A stretch of 64,000 nt of DNA. Origin: Rufibacter roseolus (lineage in GTDB: Bacteria > Bacteroidota > Bacteroidia > Cytophagales > Hymenobacteraceae). The translations under genes and the position numbers were made by a program. The notes below the pieces were generated by a model. It saw only the letters and a list, made by a program, of their open reading frames with translations, did not search any database and was not told where the DNA came from. Below are positions 25,691 to 35,821 of the stretch, piece after piece. The stretch spans positions 868,001-932,000 of the forward strand of contig NZ_JAFMSU010000003.1 in NCBI RefSeq assembly GCF_017916365.1, in the 5' to 3' direction. Numbering within the stretch: the stretch's first letter is position 1; each line of letters opens with the position of its first letter.

Positions 25691-26140
25691 TTGACCAATT
25701 CTACCCAAACAACCCTGCTCTGGCCCTTGTTGGTCTACGCGGCCATTGTGCTCAGCCTGGCGGGCATCATCCTCACCATTTCCCATTTCCTGGGCGGTCG
25801 GCACAACGAGCGTGCCACCGCCGAGCCCTATGAAGGCGGCATCATCAGCACGGGTACGGCGCGCCTACGCTTCTCCTCGCAATTCTACCTCATCGCCATG
25901 CTCTTCGTCATCTTTGACGTGGAGACCATTTTCATTGTCTCATGGGCCATCGCATTCCAGGAACTCGGCTGGTACGGGTATTTCGGGGTGCTGGCGTTTA
26001 TCGTGCTGTTGGTGGTGGTGCTCATCTATGAATGGCGCAACGGGGCCCTGGACTTTGGTCCGGACGGCAGGAAGATTCTACAGGCTTATAAGAAAATCAC
26101 CCTAAAAGAAGAGACCCGGCATGAAGTGGTGGCTAAGTAG
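25691..26140 (+). CDS. nuoA: NADH-quinone oxidoreductase subunit A
   Basis: A 149-residue membrane subunit of complex I with three helices. The conserved loop [12 protein letters not shown] and the segment [23 protein letters not shown] are clear. This subunit helps form the quinone cavity. The start is TTG, placed by a GGAGGGG ribosome binding site at about 25677-25684; the nearby ATG at 25684 is in another frame. Its end overlaps nuoB by 20 nt. First gene of the 13-gene operon that reaches 40723. Confidence 0.93.
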   Translation: MTNSTQTTLLWPLLVYAAIVLSLAGIILTISHFLGGRHNERATAEPYEGGIISTGTARLRFSSQFYLIAMLFVIFDVETIFIVSWAIAFQELGWYGYFGVLAFIVLLVVVLIYEWRNGALDFGPDGRKILQAYKKITLKEETRHEVVAK

Positions 26141-26759
26141 ACCAGAACAACCCACGGGCGCCGTGAAGGGCACGGGCTCCTACGAGGAAACCATGCAGCA
26201 GAGCATCATGCTCAGTTCCATGCAAAGCCTGTTGGCCTGGGGCCGTCGCAATTCCATGTGGCCGTTCCATTTCGGGCTGTCCTGCTGCTTTGTGGAAATG
26301 GCCACCAGCATGACCCCCAAATACGACCTGGCCCGTTTCGGGGCCGAGGTAATCCGGGGCACGCCCCGCGAGGCCGATGTCATGATCATCGCCGGCACGG
26401 TCTTCATCAAGATGGCCCCCATTATCCAGCGCCTGTACGAGCAGATGATGGAACCCCGCTGGGTCATCTCCATGGGGTCCTGCGCTAATTCGGGCGGCAT
26501 GTACGACATCTACAGCGTGGTACAGGGCGTGGACAAATTTCTGCCCGTGGACCTGTACGTGCCCGGCTGCCCTCCCCGCCCCGATGCCTTCATGGAAGGC
26601 TTGGTGCTGCTGTCAGAATCGGTGGGGAAAGAGAAGCGGCCGCTGAGCTGGAGCGTGGGCGAACAGGGCATCATCCGGCCAGATAAAACCGAGGTAAAGG
26701 CGCGCAAAGTGGAATACCGCCGGCAAATGACCGATTTTCGGTCTCCGGATGAGATATAA
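26121..26759 (+). CDS. nuoB: NADH-quinone oxidoreductase subunit B
   Basis: A 212-residue peripheral subunit carrying the N2 iron-sulfur cluster, the last electron donor to quinone. The ligands are in [18 protein letters not shown] and VPGCPPRPD, the full four-cysteine set. The N-terminus overlaps the nuoA end by 20 nt, suggesting coupled translation. A 137-nt gap without a clear promoter separates it from nuoC/D. Confidence 0.96.
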   Translation: MKWWLSRPEQPTGAVKGTGSYEETMQQSIMLSSMQSLLAWGRRNSMWPFHFGLSCCFVEMATSMTPKYDLARFGAEVIRGTPREADVMIIAGTVFIKMAPIIQRLYEQMMEPRWVISMGSCANSGGMYDIYSVVQGVDKFLPVDLYVPGCPPRPDAFMEGLVLLSESVGKEKRPLSWSVGEQGIIRPDKTEVKARKVEYRRQMTDFRSPDEI

Positions 26760-26896
26760 ATCAGAATACCTTCAAGTAGGATTCAAGACATCAGGATAAA
26801 CCCAATAGCAAGTGGAACCCCGTCAGTGTAGAGGAATGAAATAGGTACGCAAGGAAAAGGATATGCCCCTGAATGGGGGTACAAAACTCCTGTACA

Positions 26897-28648
26897 ATGG
26901 ATAGCAACGGCAACCTTCTGGCGCAACTGCAATCCCGTTTCGGTGAGGGCACCTTCACCGTACAGACCACCAAGGATGAGATCCTCACCCTCTGGATGCC
27001 CGTGGGCCAGGCCAAGGAGATCCTGCATCACCTCAAGAAAGAAATCCCGCAGCCTTTCCCTTTCCTCTACGACCTCTGCGCCCTGGATGAACGCACCCGC
27101 AACCGTGCCACAAACCACGTCCCCCACGCCGATTTCACCATCGTCTACCACCTGTTCTCCTACGCGCGGAACCAATTCATCCGGCTGAAGATAGGCTTGT
27201 TTGGGGAGTATCCTTCCCTGCCCAGCATCACCGGGTTGTGGGCCAACGCCAACTGGTATGAGCGGGAAATCTATGACCTGTTTGGGATCAAGTTCGAAGG
27301 GCACCCGCACCTGTCGCGCATTCTCATGCCGCGCACCTGGGAGGGCCACCCACTGCGCAAAGAGCACCCGGCCCGGGCCACGGAGATGGGACCTTTCCGG
27401 CTGTGGGACGAGAAACAGGACCGGGAGCAGGAGGCCTTGAAGTTCAAGCCCGAGGAATGGGGCATGGCGCGCCAGAGCGAAGACAGTGATTTCATGTTCC
27501 TCAACATCGGGCCGCAACACCCGGGCACCCACGGCGTTCTGCGCATCATTCTGCAACTGGACGGCGAAGACATTGTGGATGCGGTGCCCGAGATCGGGTT
27601 CCACCACCGCGGGGCCGAGAAGATGGGCGAGCGGCAATCGTGGCACACCTATATCCCTTACACAGACCGGGTGGATTACCTGGGCGGCGTCATGAACAAC
27701 CTGGCGTACCTGCTGGCGGTGGAGAAACTGGCGGGCATTGAGGTACCCGAGCGGGTGAAGGTGATCAGGGTGATGATGTGCGAGTTCTTCCGGATAGCCA
27801 GTCACCTGGTATGGTACGGAACCTTCGCGCAGGACCTGGGCCAGCTTTCGCCGGTGTTCTACATGTTCTCTGACCGGGAGAAAGTCTTCGAGGTGGTGGA
27901 GGCTGTCTGTGGCGGGCGCATGCACCCCAACTGGTTCCGCATCGGCGGCGTGGCGCAGGATCTGCCCAAGGGCTGGGAAACGCTGGTGCAGGGTTTTCTG
28001 GACTATTTTCCCAAAAGGCTCAAAGAATACGACAGCATGGTGCTCAAGAACAGCCTGTTCAAAGCGCGCACCGTGGGTATCGGGATCTTCACCGCCGAGG
28101 AAGCCATTGAATGGGGCGTGACCGGGGCCAACCTGCGGGCTTGTGGTATGAACTGGGACTTCCGGAAAACGCGGCCTTACTCGGGCTACGAGCTATTTGA
28201 CTTCGAGGTGCCCACCGGCCAGAACGGCGACTGCTACGACCGGGCGCTGGTGCGGGTGGCCGAGATGCGCCAAAGCCTGCGCATCATAGAGCAGTGCCTC
28301 AAGAACATGCCCGCCGGTCCGTTCAAAGCCGACCACCCTTTGACCACACCGCCCATTAAGAAACACACCATGCAGGATATCGAGACGCTCATCACGCACT
28401 TCCTGAACGTGAGTTGGGGACCGGTGATCCCGGCGGGTGAGGCCATGAGCTGCATTGAGGCCACCAAAGGCGCCAACAGCTATTACCTCACCTCAGACGG
28501 GAACACCTCGGCCTACCGCGTCCGCATCCGCACGCCCTCCTTCCCCCACATGCAGATGCTGCCCTACATCACCCGCGGCTACACCGTGGCCGACCTGCTC
28601 TCCATCCTCGGCGCCATGGACTACGTGCTCGCGGATATTGACCGGTGA
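26897..28648 (+). CDS. nuoCD: NADH-quinone oxidoreductase subunits C and D, fused
   Basis: A fused complex I subunit of about 583 residues. The first 170 are NuoC (30-kDa type: [29 protein letters not shown] near the NuoC signature), the remainder is NuoD (49-kDa type) with [12 protein letters not shown] and [18 protein letters not shown] motifs that line the quinone channel. Such C/D fusion is known in some bacteria, including E. coli. I use the ATG at 26897 (MDSNGN); an in-frame ATG at 26873 would add eight residues and cannot be excluded. The next gene, nuoE, comes after a 325-bp repeat-filled gap. Confidence 0.95.
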   Translation: MDSNGNLLAQLQSRFGEGTFTVQTTKDEILTLWMPVGQAKEILHHLKKEIPQPFPFLYDLCALDERTRNRATNHVPHADFTIVYHLFSYARNQFIRLKIGLFGEYPSLPSITGLWANANWYEREIYDLFGIKFEGHPHLSRILMPRTWEGHPLRKEHPARATEMGPFRLWDEKQDREQEALKFKPEEWGMARQSEDSDFMFLNIGPQHPGTHGVLRIILQLDGEDIVDAVPEIGFHHRGAEKMGERQSWHTYIPYTDRVDYLGGVMNNLAYLLAVEKLAGIEVPERVKVIRVMMCEFFRIASHLVWYGTFAQDLGQLSPVFYMFSDREKVFEVVEAVCGGRMHPNWFRIGGVAQDLPKGWETLVQGFLDYFPKRLKEYDSMVLKNSLFKARTVGIGIFTAEEAIEWGVTGANLRACGMNWDFRKTRPYSGYELFDFEVPTGQNGDCYDRALVRVAEMRQSLRIIEQCLKNMPAGPFKADHPLTTPPIKKHTMQDIETLITHFLNVSWGPVIPAGEAMSCIEATKGANSYYLTSDGNTSAYRVRIRTPSFPHMQMLPYITRGYTVADLLSILGAMDYVLADIDR

Positions 28649-28649
28649 G

Positions 28650-28688
28650 GAATGAGTGAATGAGTGGTTGAGTGAATGAGAGAAAATG
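28650..28688. repeat. Octamer tandem array (GAATGAGT) after the nuoCD stop
   Basis: Units GAATGAGT, GAATGAGT, GGTTGAGT, GAATGAGA beginning 2-3 nt after the stop codon at 28648. Relatives lie at 59243 and, in other sequence, at 20838. Confidence 0.7.
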
Positions 28689-28726
28689 CAATAGCCCTCT
28701 GGCAAAAGCGCTGCTGATTGACTTTG

Positions 28727-28761
28727 GTTTTAAGGCCGATTTTAAGGAACAGCCCTAAAAC
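28727..28761. repeat. 35-nt copy of the palindromic element
   Basis: Begins GTTTTAAGGCCGATTTT and ends CAGCCCTAAAAC; one base shorter than the usual 36. Confidence 0.8.
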
Positions 28762-28829
28762 AACCCAGCAGGAAAACCGCAGCAAGCCGAAGGGATTCAA
28801 AATACAGTGAATGTCCGCCTGAGTTCTCT

Positions 28830-28865
28830 GTTTTTAGGCTGGTTTCTGGAAAACAGGCCTGAAAC
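28830..28865. repeat. 36-nt palindromic element
   Basis: Begins GTTTTTAGGCTGGTTTC and ends CAGGCCTGAAAC. One of the best-pairing copies, 109 nt before nuoE. Confidence 0.85.
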
Positions 28866-28973
28866 AGGGAACATCAGGTGAGTTTACTCAGGACGAAAAC
28901 ATCGACTTAAGCTATAGAACAGCGGGGCTGCTGCCTTGCTGAGGAAAACCACCAGAACCAAACCCAAGAACAG

Positions 28974-29438
28974 ATGCTGACCACGGAGGAAATCGCGCAG
29001 ATTGAACATGAGATTAGCCTGGTGCCGCAGAAGAAGGCGGCCTGCATTGAGGCCCTGAAAGTTGTGCAGCAGCACCGCGGCTGGGTCTCGGACGAAAGTC
29101 TGAAGGACACGGCCACCATGCTGGGCATGTCGGCGGAGGAGCTGGACAGTGTAGCCACGTTCTACAACCTCATTTTCCGGCAGCCGGTGGGCCGCCACGT
29201 GATCCTGCTCTGCGACAGCATCAGTTGCTGGGTCATGGGCTACGAGCAGATACGGGACTACCTGATGCAGAAACTGCAGATCACCTACGGCGAGACCACC
29301 CCCGATGGCCGCTTCACGCTCCTGCCAAACGTCTGCCTGGGCACCTGCGACCGCGCTCCCGCCCTCATGATTGATGACCACCTGTACCAGAACGTGACCA
29401 TTGAGGAGTTAGACGTCATCCTGCACCACCACCGATAA
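28974..29438 (+). CDS. nuoE: NADH-quinone oxidoreductase subunit E
   Basis: A 154-residue 24-kDa-type subunit with a thioredoxin-like fold and the 2Fe-2S cluster N1a. The four ligands are in LLCDSISCWVMG and LPNVCLGTCDRAP. Together with NuoF and NuoG it forms the NADH dehydrogenase arm. Start ATG is followed by LTTEEIAQIEHEI. nuoF starts 18 nt after its stop. Confidence 0.95.
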   Translation: MLTTEEIAQIEHEISLVPQKKAACIEALKVVQQHRGWVSDESLKDTATMLGMSAEELDSVATFYNLIFRQPVGRHVILLCDSISCWVMGYEQIRDYLMQKLQITYGETTPDGRFTLLPNVCLGTCDRAPALMIDDHLYQNVTIEELDVILHHHR

Positions 29439-29456
29439 ACCGCCCCGGCAAAGTCC

Positions 29457-30731
29457 ATGGAAAGACCCTTGACCAAACACATCCACCCGGATAGAGAACC
29501 CCTCAGCCTGCAGGAGTACGAGCACGTGGGCGGCTACCAGGCGGTCCGGAAAGCCCTGCTAGAGCTCTCGCCCGAGGCGGTGGTGACGCTGGTGAAAGAC
29601 TCCAACCTGCGGGGCCGCGGCGGGGCCGGGTTCAACACCGGGCTCAAATGGAGTTTCGTGCCCATGGGCCCGGACGTACCGAGGCCCAAATACCTGGTGG
29701 CCAACGCCGATGAAATGGAGCCTGGCACCTTTAAAGACCGCCTGCTGCTGGAAGGCAATCCGCACCAACTCATTGAGGGCATGATCCTGGCCTCCTACGC
29801 TATTGGGGCGGACATCTCCTACGTGTTCCTACGCTGGGCCTACAAAAAGGCGGCGCAAGGGATTGTCAGGGCCATTCAGGAAGCGTACGCGGCCGGTTAC
29901 CTGGGGCAGAACATTTTAGGAACTGAGTTCAGCCTGGAGATGCACCTGCACACCGGGGTGGGCCGCTACATGTGCGGAGAGGAAACCGCCCTGCTCAACG
30001 CCCTGGAGGGCAAACGGGCCATGCCACGGGCCAAGCCGCCGTTTCCGCAGGTGAGCGGACTGTACGGCAAACCCACCATCGTAAACAACGTGGAGACCCT
30101 TTGCTGCCTGCCCCACATCGTGAACAACGGCCCCGAATGGTTCAAGAGCCTGAGCCGCACGCAGGATGCCGGCACCAAAATCTACGGCGTGAGCGGCAAG
30201 GTGAAACGGCCTGGTGCCTGGGAACTGCCCATGGGCGTGACCATCCGGGAACTGGTGGAAGAATACGCTGGCGGCATGCTGGACGGCTACAGGTTCAAGG
30301 GGGCCTTACCTGGTGGCGCCTCCACCGATTTTCTGGTAGAGCAGCACCTGGACACGCCCATGGATTACACCTCCATCGCGGCGGCGGGCAGCCGTATGGG
30401 CACCGGCACCATGATCATCCTGGACGACCAGACCTGCCCCGTGGGTTTCGTACACAACCTCCAGCATTTCTTCGCGCAGGAGTCCTGCGGTTTCTGTACG
30501 CCCTGCCGTGAGGGCTTGCCCTGGGTAGAGAAAGTCCTGCTCTCCATTGACCGCGGCGAGGGTCGGCCCGAAGACATGAACATCCTGGATTTCCATACCA
30601 AATACCTTGGTCCGGGCAACACCTTTTGCGCCCTTGCCCCCGGTGCCATGGAACCACTGCAGAGCGCCCTGAAATACTTCAGGGAGGATTTTGAACGCCA
30701 CATCCACGATCACCAATGTCCCTGGAAGTAA
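29457..30731 (+). CDS. nuoF: NADH-quinone oxidoreductase subunit F
   Basis: A 424-residue 51-kDa-type subunit: binds NADH and FMN and carries 4Fe-4S cluster N3. FMN and NADH sites are in LRGRGGAGFNTGLKW and the EPGTFKDR segment near residue 85; the cluster ligands are in the SCGFCTPCREG motif near residue 345 with a fourth Cys later (NTFCALAPGA). nuoG begins three bases after the stop, so the two are tightly coupled. Confidence 0.96.
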   Translation: MERPLTKHIHPDREPLSLQEYEHVGGYQAVRKALLELSPEAVVTLVKDSNLRGRGGAGFNTGLKWSFVPMGPDVPRPKYLVANADEMEPGTFKDRLLLEGNPHQLIEGMILASYAIGADISYVFLRWAYKKAAQGIVRAIQEAYAAGYLGQNILGTEFSLEMHLHTGVGRYMCGEETALLNALEGKRAMPRAKPPFPQVSGLYGKPTIVNNVETLCCLPHIVNNGPEWFKSLSRTQDAGTKIYGVSGKVKRPGAWELPMGVTIRELVEEYAGGMLDGYRFKGALPGGASTDFLVEQHLDTPMDYTSIAAAGSRMGTGTMIILDDQTCPVGFVHNLQHFFAQESCGFCTPCREGLPWVEKVLLSIDRGEGRPEDMNILDFHTKYLGPGNTFCALAPGAMEPLQSALKYFREDFERHIHDHQCPWK

Positions 30732-30734
30732 CCC

Positions 30735-33470
30735 ATGCCCACCATCTACATAGACAACGTGCCCTACGAGGTAAAGCCCGGCAAAAACCTGCTGGAGGCC
30801 TGCCTGAGTTTAGGCAAAGACCTGCCCTATTTCTGCTGGCACCCGGCCATGGGATCGGTGGGGGCTTGCCGCCAGTGCGCCGTCAAAGTCTTCAAAGACG
30901 AAACAGATACCAGAGGCCGATTGATCATGTCCTGCATGGAACCGGTGCGCGACCAAATGCGCCTCTCCATTGAAGAACCTGAAGCGAAGGAGTTCCGCGA
31001 GCACGTGATTGAGTGGCTCATGACCAATCACCCGCACGATTGCGCCGTCTGCGACGAAGGCGGTTCCTGCCACCTGCAGGACATGACCGTGATGACGGGC
31101 CACGCTTACCGCCGCTTCCAGTTCAAGAAACGCACCTACCAGAACCAGTACCTGGGCCCGTTCCTGAACCACGAGATGAATCGCTGCATTCAGTGCTACC
31201 GCTGCGTGCGCTACTATAAAGATTATGCCGGCGGCAAAGACCTGGACGTGTTCGGAGCGCATAACCACGTGTATTTCGGACGGGCCGAAGACGGGACATT
31301 AGAAAGCGAATTCAGCGGCAACCTGGCCGAAGTCTGCCCCACCGGCGTCTTCACCGACAAAACCCTGAAACAGCACTACACCCGCAAATGGGACCTCACC
31401 ATGGCCCCCTCCATCTGCCACCACTGCAGCCTGGGCTGCAACATCACCGCCGGCGAACGCTACGGCTCTTTGCGGCAGATCGTGAACCGCTACAACGGCG
31501 AGGTGAACGGCTACTTCCTCTGCGACCGCGGCCGGTTTGGCTACGAGTTCGTGAATAGTCCGGCCCGGGTGAAGAAAGCCCTGGTGCGGAGCAAACTGCC
31601 CGAAGCAGTTTCCCGCCAGGAGGCTTTGCAGGAGGTGACCGCGCAACTCAAGAACGCCCGCGTCATTGGCATCGGCTCGCCGCGGGCTTCGCTGGAGTCT
31701 AACTTCGCGTTGAAGGCGCTGGTGGGCGAGGACAATTTCCACAGCGGGGTCTCAGACACGGACTATGACTTGGTGAACATGAGCCTGCGGATTCTGCAGT
31801 CCTCGCCGGCACGCACCTTCAGCCTGCGGGAAGTGGAGAAAGCCGATGCCGTGTTCATCCTGGGCGAGGACCTGATCAACACCGCTCCCCTGCTGGGTTT
31901 GGCCGTGCGGCAATCGGTACGGCAGCAGCCCATGGAAACGGTGATGCAGGCCAGTATCCCTTACTGGCAGGATGCCGCCGCCCGCGAACTGGTGCAGGAC
32001 CAGCACGGACCTCTTTTCATGGCCACGCTCACCGCCACCAAACTGGACGAGATCGCCACCGCTAAGGTTCACGCTAGCCCAGATACCATCGCCCGCCTGG
32101 GTTTTGCCGTGGCCAACCTGATCAGCGCCGAGTCGCCGGAGGTGACGCATTTCTCCGAGGAAGAGCAGGCTTTGGCGGAACAGATCGCGCAGGCTTTGGT
32201 GAAAGCGAAGAAACCTTTGATCATCTCGGGTTGCTCCAGCGGCAGCGAAGCCGTACTGGAGGCGGTGTCCAACCTTACCGCGGCCTTACAAGCCCAAAAC
32301 CCAGAAACCGGCATCGTGCTCACCGTACCCGAGTGCAACAGCATGGGCCTGGCGATGCTGGGCGGCCACCGGCTGGATTCTGCCTTTGCCGCCATCCATA
32401 ACAACTACGCCGAGGCGGTCATCATCCTGGAAAACAACCTGCATCGCTGCGCTGATAAAGCGGAGGTAGACCGGTTCCTGGGCAAAGCCAAACAGGTCAT
32501 CGTGCTGGACCATCTGCACCACGCCACTTCTGAGCAAGCCCACATCGTGCTGCCCGCCGGCGCCTTCTCTGAGGCAGACGGCACTTTGGTGAACAACGAG
32601 GGTCGGGCCCAGCGCTTTTACCAGGTCCACCCCACCGCAGATGACATCCAGGAAAGCTGGCGCTGGCTTGCGCAAATAGGCCAGGCCCTGCACGTGCCCC
32701 TGATGAACCAGTGGGAAAACCTGGATGACGTTACCCGCGCGCTCATGGAAAACGAGCCCAGGTTCAAAGGTCTGGAGGCCATTGCTCCGCCCGCCGGTTT
32801 CCGGATTGCGGGCCAGAAAGTACCCCGGGAGACCCATCGGTTCAGCGGCCGCACCGCCATGTTCGCCCACCACAGCGTGAGCGAACCCAAACCACCCGAG
32901 GACCCCGATGGACCGCTTTCCTATACCATGGAGGGTTACCGGGGGCAACCACCCTCACCCATCACGCCTTTCTTCTGGGCGCCCGGCTGGAACTCCATGC
33001 AGTCGGTGAACAAGTACCAGGACGAAGTGGGCGGCCACCTCCGGTACGGCGATCCGGGCGTGCGGCTCATAGAACCCGGGCAGAACGGCACCACCCGCTT
33101 TTACCATGATGTGCCCGAGGATTTCCAGCCGCTGAAAGACCACTTGTTCGTGCTGCCGCTGCCCCACATTTTCGGGTCTGAGGAGCTGAGCAGTTTTTCG
33201 TCCGGCATTGCCGAAAGGGCCCCAAAACCCTATGTGACCCTAAGCCCGCAAGACGCGCAGATGTATAGGCTGGAAGCCGGGGAGCTCCTCAGTTTCACGT
33301 TGAACCACCAGACCTTCCGGTTGCCGGTGAAACTGTATCCTGAGCTCGCTCCGGGCACCGCAGGTTTACCCAAAGGTCTGCCCGATGTTCCTTTTGCTGA
33401 AGTACCCGCCTGGGCCATCATCCTTAAACAAGAACCGGCATGGAAGAATCAACCTCACACTATCTCCTGA
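30735..33470 (+). CDS. nuoG: NADH-quinone oxidoreductase subunit G
   Basis: A 911-residue subunit, the largest of the peripheral arm, normal for the E. coli-like type. The N-terminal ferredoxin domain holds 2Fe-2S ligands ([17 protein letters not shown]), the next motif has [14 protein letters not shown] and [10 protein letters not shown], and a molybdopterin-oxidoreductase-like fold with an additional 4Fe-4S motif (CHHCSLGCN, near residue 228) follows. No molybdenum cofactor is expected. The C-terminus overlaps the start of nuoH by 31 nt. Confidence 0.95.
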   Translation: MPTIYIDNVPYEVKPGKNLLEACLSLGKDLPYFCWHPAMGSVGACRQCAVKVFKDETDTRGRLIMSCMEPVRDQMRLSIEEPEAKEFREHVIEWLMTNHPHDCAVCDEGGSCHLQDMTVMTGHAYRRFQFKKRTYQNQYLGPFLNHEMNRCIQCYRCVRYYKDYAGGKDLDVFGAHNHVYFGRAEDGTLESEFSGNLAEVCPTGVFTDKTLKQHYTRKWDLTMAPSICHHCSLGCNITAGERYGSLRQIVNRYNGEVNGYFLCDRGRFGYEFVNSPARVKKALVRSKLPEAVSRQEALQEVTAQLKNARVIGIGSPRASLESNFALKALVGEDNFHSGVSDTDYDLVNMSLRILQSSPARTFSLREVEKADAVFILGEDLINTAPLLGLAVRQSVRQQPMETVMQASIPYWQDAAARELVQDQHGPLFMATLTATKLDEIATAKVHASPDTIARLGFAVANLISAESPEVTHFSEEEQALAEQIAQALVKAKKPLIISGCSSGSEAVLEAVSNLTAALQAQNPETGIVLTVPECNSMGLAMLGGHRLDSAFAAIHNNYAEAVIILENNLHRCADKAEVDRFLGKAKQVIVLDHLHHATSEQAHIVLPAGAFSEADGTLVNNEGRAQRFYQVHPTADDIQESWRWLAQIGQALHVPLMNQWENLDDVTRALMENEPRFKGLEAIAPPAGFRIAGQKVPRETHRFSGRTAMFAHHSVSEPKPPEDPDGPLSYTMEGYRGQPPSPITPFFWAPGWNSMQSVNKYQDEVGGHLRYGDPGVRLIEPGQNGTTRFYHDVPEDFQPLKDHLFVLPLPHIFGSEELSSFSSGIAERAPKPYVTLSPQDAQMYRLEAGELLSFTLNHQTFRLPVKLYPELAPGTAGLPKGLPDVPFAEVPAWAIILKQEPAWKNQPHTIS

Positions 33471-34405
33471 TCATTGGAGGCGTGCTGTTCGCGCTGCTGA
33501 ACGTAGCGGCGGGGCTCATCTGGGTGGAACGCCGGATGCTGGCCCTCTGGCAAGACCGCTACGGCCCTAACCGCGCAGGACCCTTCGGGCTGTTCATCGT
33601 GCTCGCCGATACTCTGAAACTGTTATTCAAGGAAGACTGGATTCCGCCTTTGGCCGATAAGGTGGTGTTTGTGATTGCGCCGGCCATTGTGCTGGTGACG
33701 GTGCTGCTGGGTTTTGTGGTGGTGCCGTTTGCGCCCGGCATTGTGGTGGCCGATCTCAACATCGGGATTCTGTTTTTTCTGGCCATGTCGTCTATGGGCG
33801 CATACAGCATCATTCTGGGCGGCTGGGCTTCTAACAACAAGTACTCGCTGCTGGGCGCTATGCGCGGCGCGGCCCAGATGATTTCCTACGAGGTGTTCAT
33901 GGGGCTGGCCCTGATGGGCGTGGTGCTGTTGACCGGCACTTTCAACCTGACCACTATTGTGGAAGCTCAGCGCGACCTCTGGTTTTTCATTCCGCAGATC
34001 CTGGGGTTTGTCATCTTCTTCATCGCCGGGGTGGCCGAGACGCACCGCCTGCCCTTTGACATCCCGGAGTCGGAGAGCGAGCTGGTGGCGGGGTTCCATT
34101 CGGAATACTCGGGCATGAAGTTCGGGATGTTCTTTATCGGGGAGTACCTGGGCATTACGCTCATCTCCTGCATGGTGGTGACCCTGTACTTCGGGGGATG
34201 GCTGGGGCCGGGTTTTCTGCCGCCGCTGTTTTGGTTCGCCATCAAGGTGTTCGCCTTCATCAGCCTGTTCATCCTGCTGCGCGCCTCGCTCCCCCGCCCC
34301 CGCTACGACCAACTCATGGAATACGGCTGGAAGATCCTGCTTCCGCTTTCCCTGATAAACCTGCTGGTGACGGCGGCCATTGTTTTAATGCAAAATGAGT
34401 CTTAA
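33440..34405 (+). CDS. nuoH: NADH-quinone oxidoreductase subunit H
   Basis: A 321-residue membrane subunit with eight helices that forms the quinone-entry site and connects the redox arm to the proton pumps. Conserved features are [25 protein letters not shown] and the acidic loop with [22 protein letters not shown]. The gene begins inside the end of nuoG (31-nt overlap). Confidence 0.96.
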   Translation: MEESTSHYLLIIGGVLFALLNVAAGLIWVERRMLALWQDRYGPNRAGPFGLFIVLADTLKLLFKEDWIPPLADKVVFVIAPAIVLVTVLLGFVVVPFAPGIVVADLNIGILFFLAMSSMGAYSIILGGWASNNKYSLLGAMRGAAQMISYEVFMGLALMGVVLLTGTFNLTTIVEAQRDLWFFIPQILGFVIFFIAGVAETHRLPFDIPESESELVAGFHSEYSGMKFGMFFIGEYLGITLISCMVVTLYFGGWLGPGFLPPLFWFAIKVFAFISLFILLRASLPRPRYDQLMEYGWKILLPLSLINLLVTAAIVLMQNES

Positions 34406-34459
34406 CGCATAAATCCGTCATCGCTCTTGCTGGGCCCTGGCATAAAGAAAGGAGCTGAT

Positions 34460-34975
34460 ATGTTTAGTATTCTCAGAAGCATGGGGTTAACCTTCCTGCA
34501 CGCGTTCCACAAGCGCGACACCATCCAGTACCCCGAGGAAAAAGCCAAGCTCTCTACCCGCTGGCGGGGCCGGATTGTGCTCACCCGTGACCCCGATATG
34601 GGCGAGCGCTGCGTGGGCTGCTACCTGTGCGCGGCGGCCTGTCCGGTAGACTGCATCTCGCTGCAATCCACGGAGGACGAGAACGGTCGCCGGTACCCGG
34701 ACTTCTTCCGGATCAACTTCTCGCGCTGCATTTTCTGCGGGTTCTGCGAAGAGGCCTGCCCCACCTACGCCATCCAGCTCATCCCCGACTTTGAGATGGC
34801 CGAGTACAACCGCCAGAACCTGGTTTATGAGAAAGAAGACCTCCTCATTGACGGACAAGGCAAATACCCGGGCTACAACTACTACAAAGTGGCGGGCATG
34901 GCCATTGGCGGCAAGGACAAAGGCGAAGGAATCAATGAGAATCCGCCGGTGAACGTCAAAAGCCTTTTGCCCTAA
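34460..34975 (+). CDS. nuoI: NADH-quinone oxidoreductase subunit I
   Basis: A 171-residue ferredoxin-type subunit with two 4Fe-4S clusters (N6a, N6b) that pass electrons toward NuoB. The ligands are [15 protein letters not shown] and [14 protein letters not shown]. An AAAGGAG ribosome binding site at 34448-34454 sits five bases before the ATG at 34460 and fixes this start; the frame is open back to a TTG at 34427 but that lacks such a site. Confidence 0.96.
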   Translation: MFSILRSMGLTFLHAFHKRDTIQYPEEKAKLSTRWRGRIVLTRDPDMGERCVGCYLCAAACPVDCISLQSTEDENGRRYPDFFRINFSRCIFCGFCEEACPTYAIQLIPDFEMAEYNRQNLVYEKEDLLIDGQGKYPGYNYYKVAGMAIGGKDKGEGINENPPVNVKSLLP

Positions 34976-34986
34976 CCAGAACTGCC

Positions 34987-35514
34987 ATGGAACTGACCTT
35001 TTTCATCGCTGCTGCCGTCGCTGTTCTGGCCACCATCATGGTGGTGACCCAGTACAACCTCATCCATGCGCTGCTCTACCTGGTGGTGTCGTTTCTGGCT
35101 ATTTCAGTGGTGTTTTTCACATTGGGGGCTCCTTTCATGGCAGCCCTGGAGATCATCATCTACGCCGGGGCCATTGTGGTGCTCATCATCTTCGTAATCA
35201 TGATGCTGAACCTTACCCAGGAAGACATCCAACACGAAAAGGAATGGCTCAAGCCCCGTATCTGGATCGGCCCAGCCGTGTTGTCCATGATTCTCCTGGT
35301 GGAGCTGGTCTACATTTTCACCGCTGATACCCCAGACACCTACCGCAGCACCCCCGTGGAGGCGAAAGCCGTGGGCATGTCTTTGTTCGGACCTTACGTG
35401 CTGGGTGTGCAGTTGAGTGGCATGCTGCTGATGGCGGGCATTGTGGGCGCCTATCATTTGGGCCGGCAGAAAAAGAAAGTAATCCACCGTTTTCTGGAAA
35501 GGACCGAGGCATGA
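34987..35514 (+). CDS. nuoJ: NADH-quinone oxidoreductase subunit J
   Basis: A 175-residue membrane subunit with five helices. The helix [21 protein letters not shown], including the conserved pi-bulge region, identifies it. It contributes to the proton path next to NuoK. The stop overlaps the nuoK start by 4 nt (ATGA). Confidence 0.94.
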   Translation: MELTFFIAAAVAVLATIMVVTQYNLIHALLYLVVSFLAISVVFFTLGAPFMAALEIIIYAGAIVVLIIFVIMMLNLTQEDIQHEKEWLKPRIWIGPAVLSMILLVELVYIFTADTPDTYRSTPVEAKAVGMSLFGPYVLGVQLSGMLLMAGIVGAYHLGRQKKKVIHRFLERTEA

Positions 35515-35819
35515 ATACGCTCCCCATGGAATACGGCCTGCTGCTGGCGGGCATCCTTTTCGTCATCGGGCTGGTGAGTCTGCTCATTAGGCGCAACATC
35601 ATCTTCATGCTCATCTCGGTGGAGATCATGCTCAACGCCGCGGGGTTGGCCTTTATAGTGGCCGGTGCCCGCTGGGCCCAGGCCGATGGGCAGGTCATGT
35701 TCATCTTCATCATCACCATGGCCGCCGCCGAGGTCTCTGTAGGCCTAGCCCTGATCCTCCAGTTGTACCACAACCTGAAAACCCTTGACAGCGACGCAGC
35801 CAACCTCATGCACGGATAG
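35511..35819 (+). CDS. nuoK: NADH-quinone oxidoreductase subunit K
   Basis: A 102-residue membrane subunit with three helices; the conserved glutamates are in [15 protein letters not shown] and [11 protein letters not shown], both needed for proton transfer in known complexes. Starts in an ATGA overlap with nuoJ and ends three bases before nuoL. Confidence 0.95.
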   Translation: MNTLPMEYGLLLAGILFVIGLVSLLIRRNIIFMLISVEIMLNAAGLAFIVAGARWAQADGQVMFIFIITMAAAEVSVGLALILQLYHNLKTLDSDAANLMHG

Positions 35820-35821
35820 CT

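Larger units (their letters stand above)
28649..28973. other. Repeat-filled gap inside the complex I operon
   Basis: 325 bp between nuoCD and nuoE with an octamer array (28650-28688) and two 36-nt-family palindromes (28727-28761 and 28830-28865). No promoter box, terminator T-run or open frame is convincing, so the operon probably reads through this insertion-like stretch. Confidence 0.7.

Noticed and set aside
26783-27925. 380-codon minus-strand frame under nuoCD
   Set aside because: Shadow caused by high GC at third positions; the plus strand encodes well-known complex I motifs.
33623-34312. 229-codon minus-strand frame under nuoH
   Set aside because: Rich in His, Gln and Arg, typical of an antisense shadow of a membrane protein gene.
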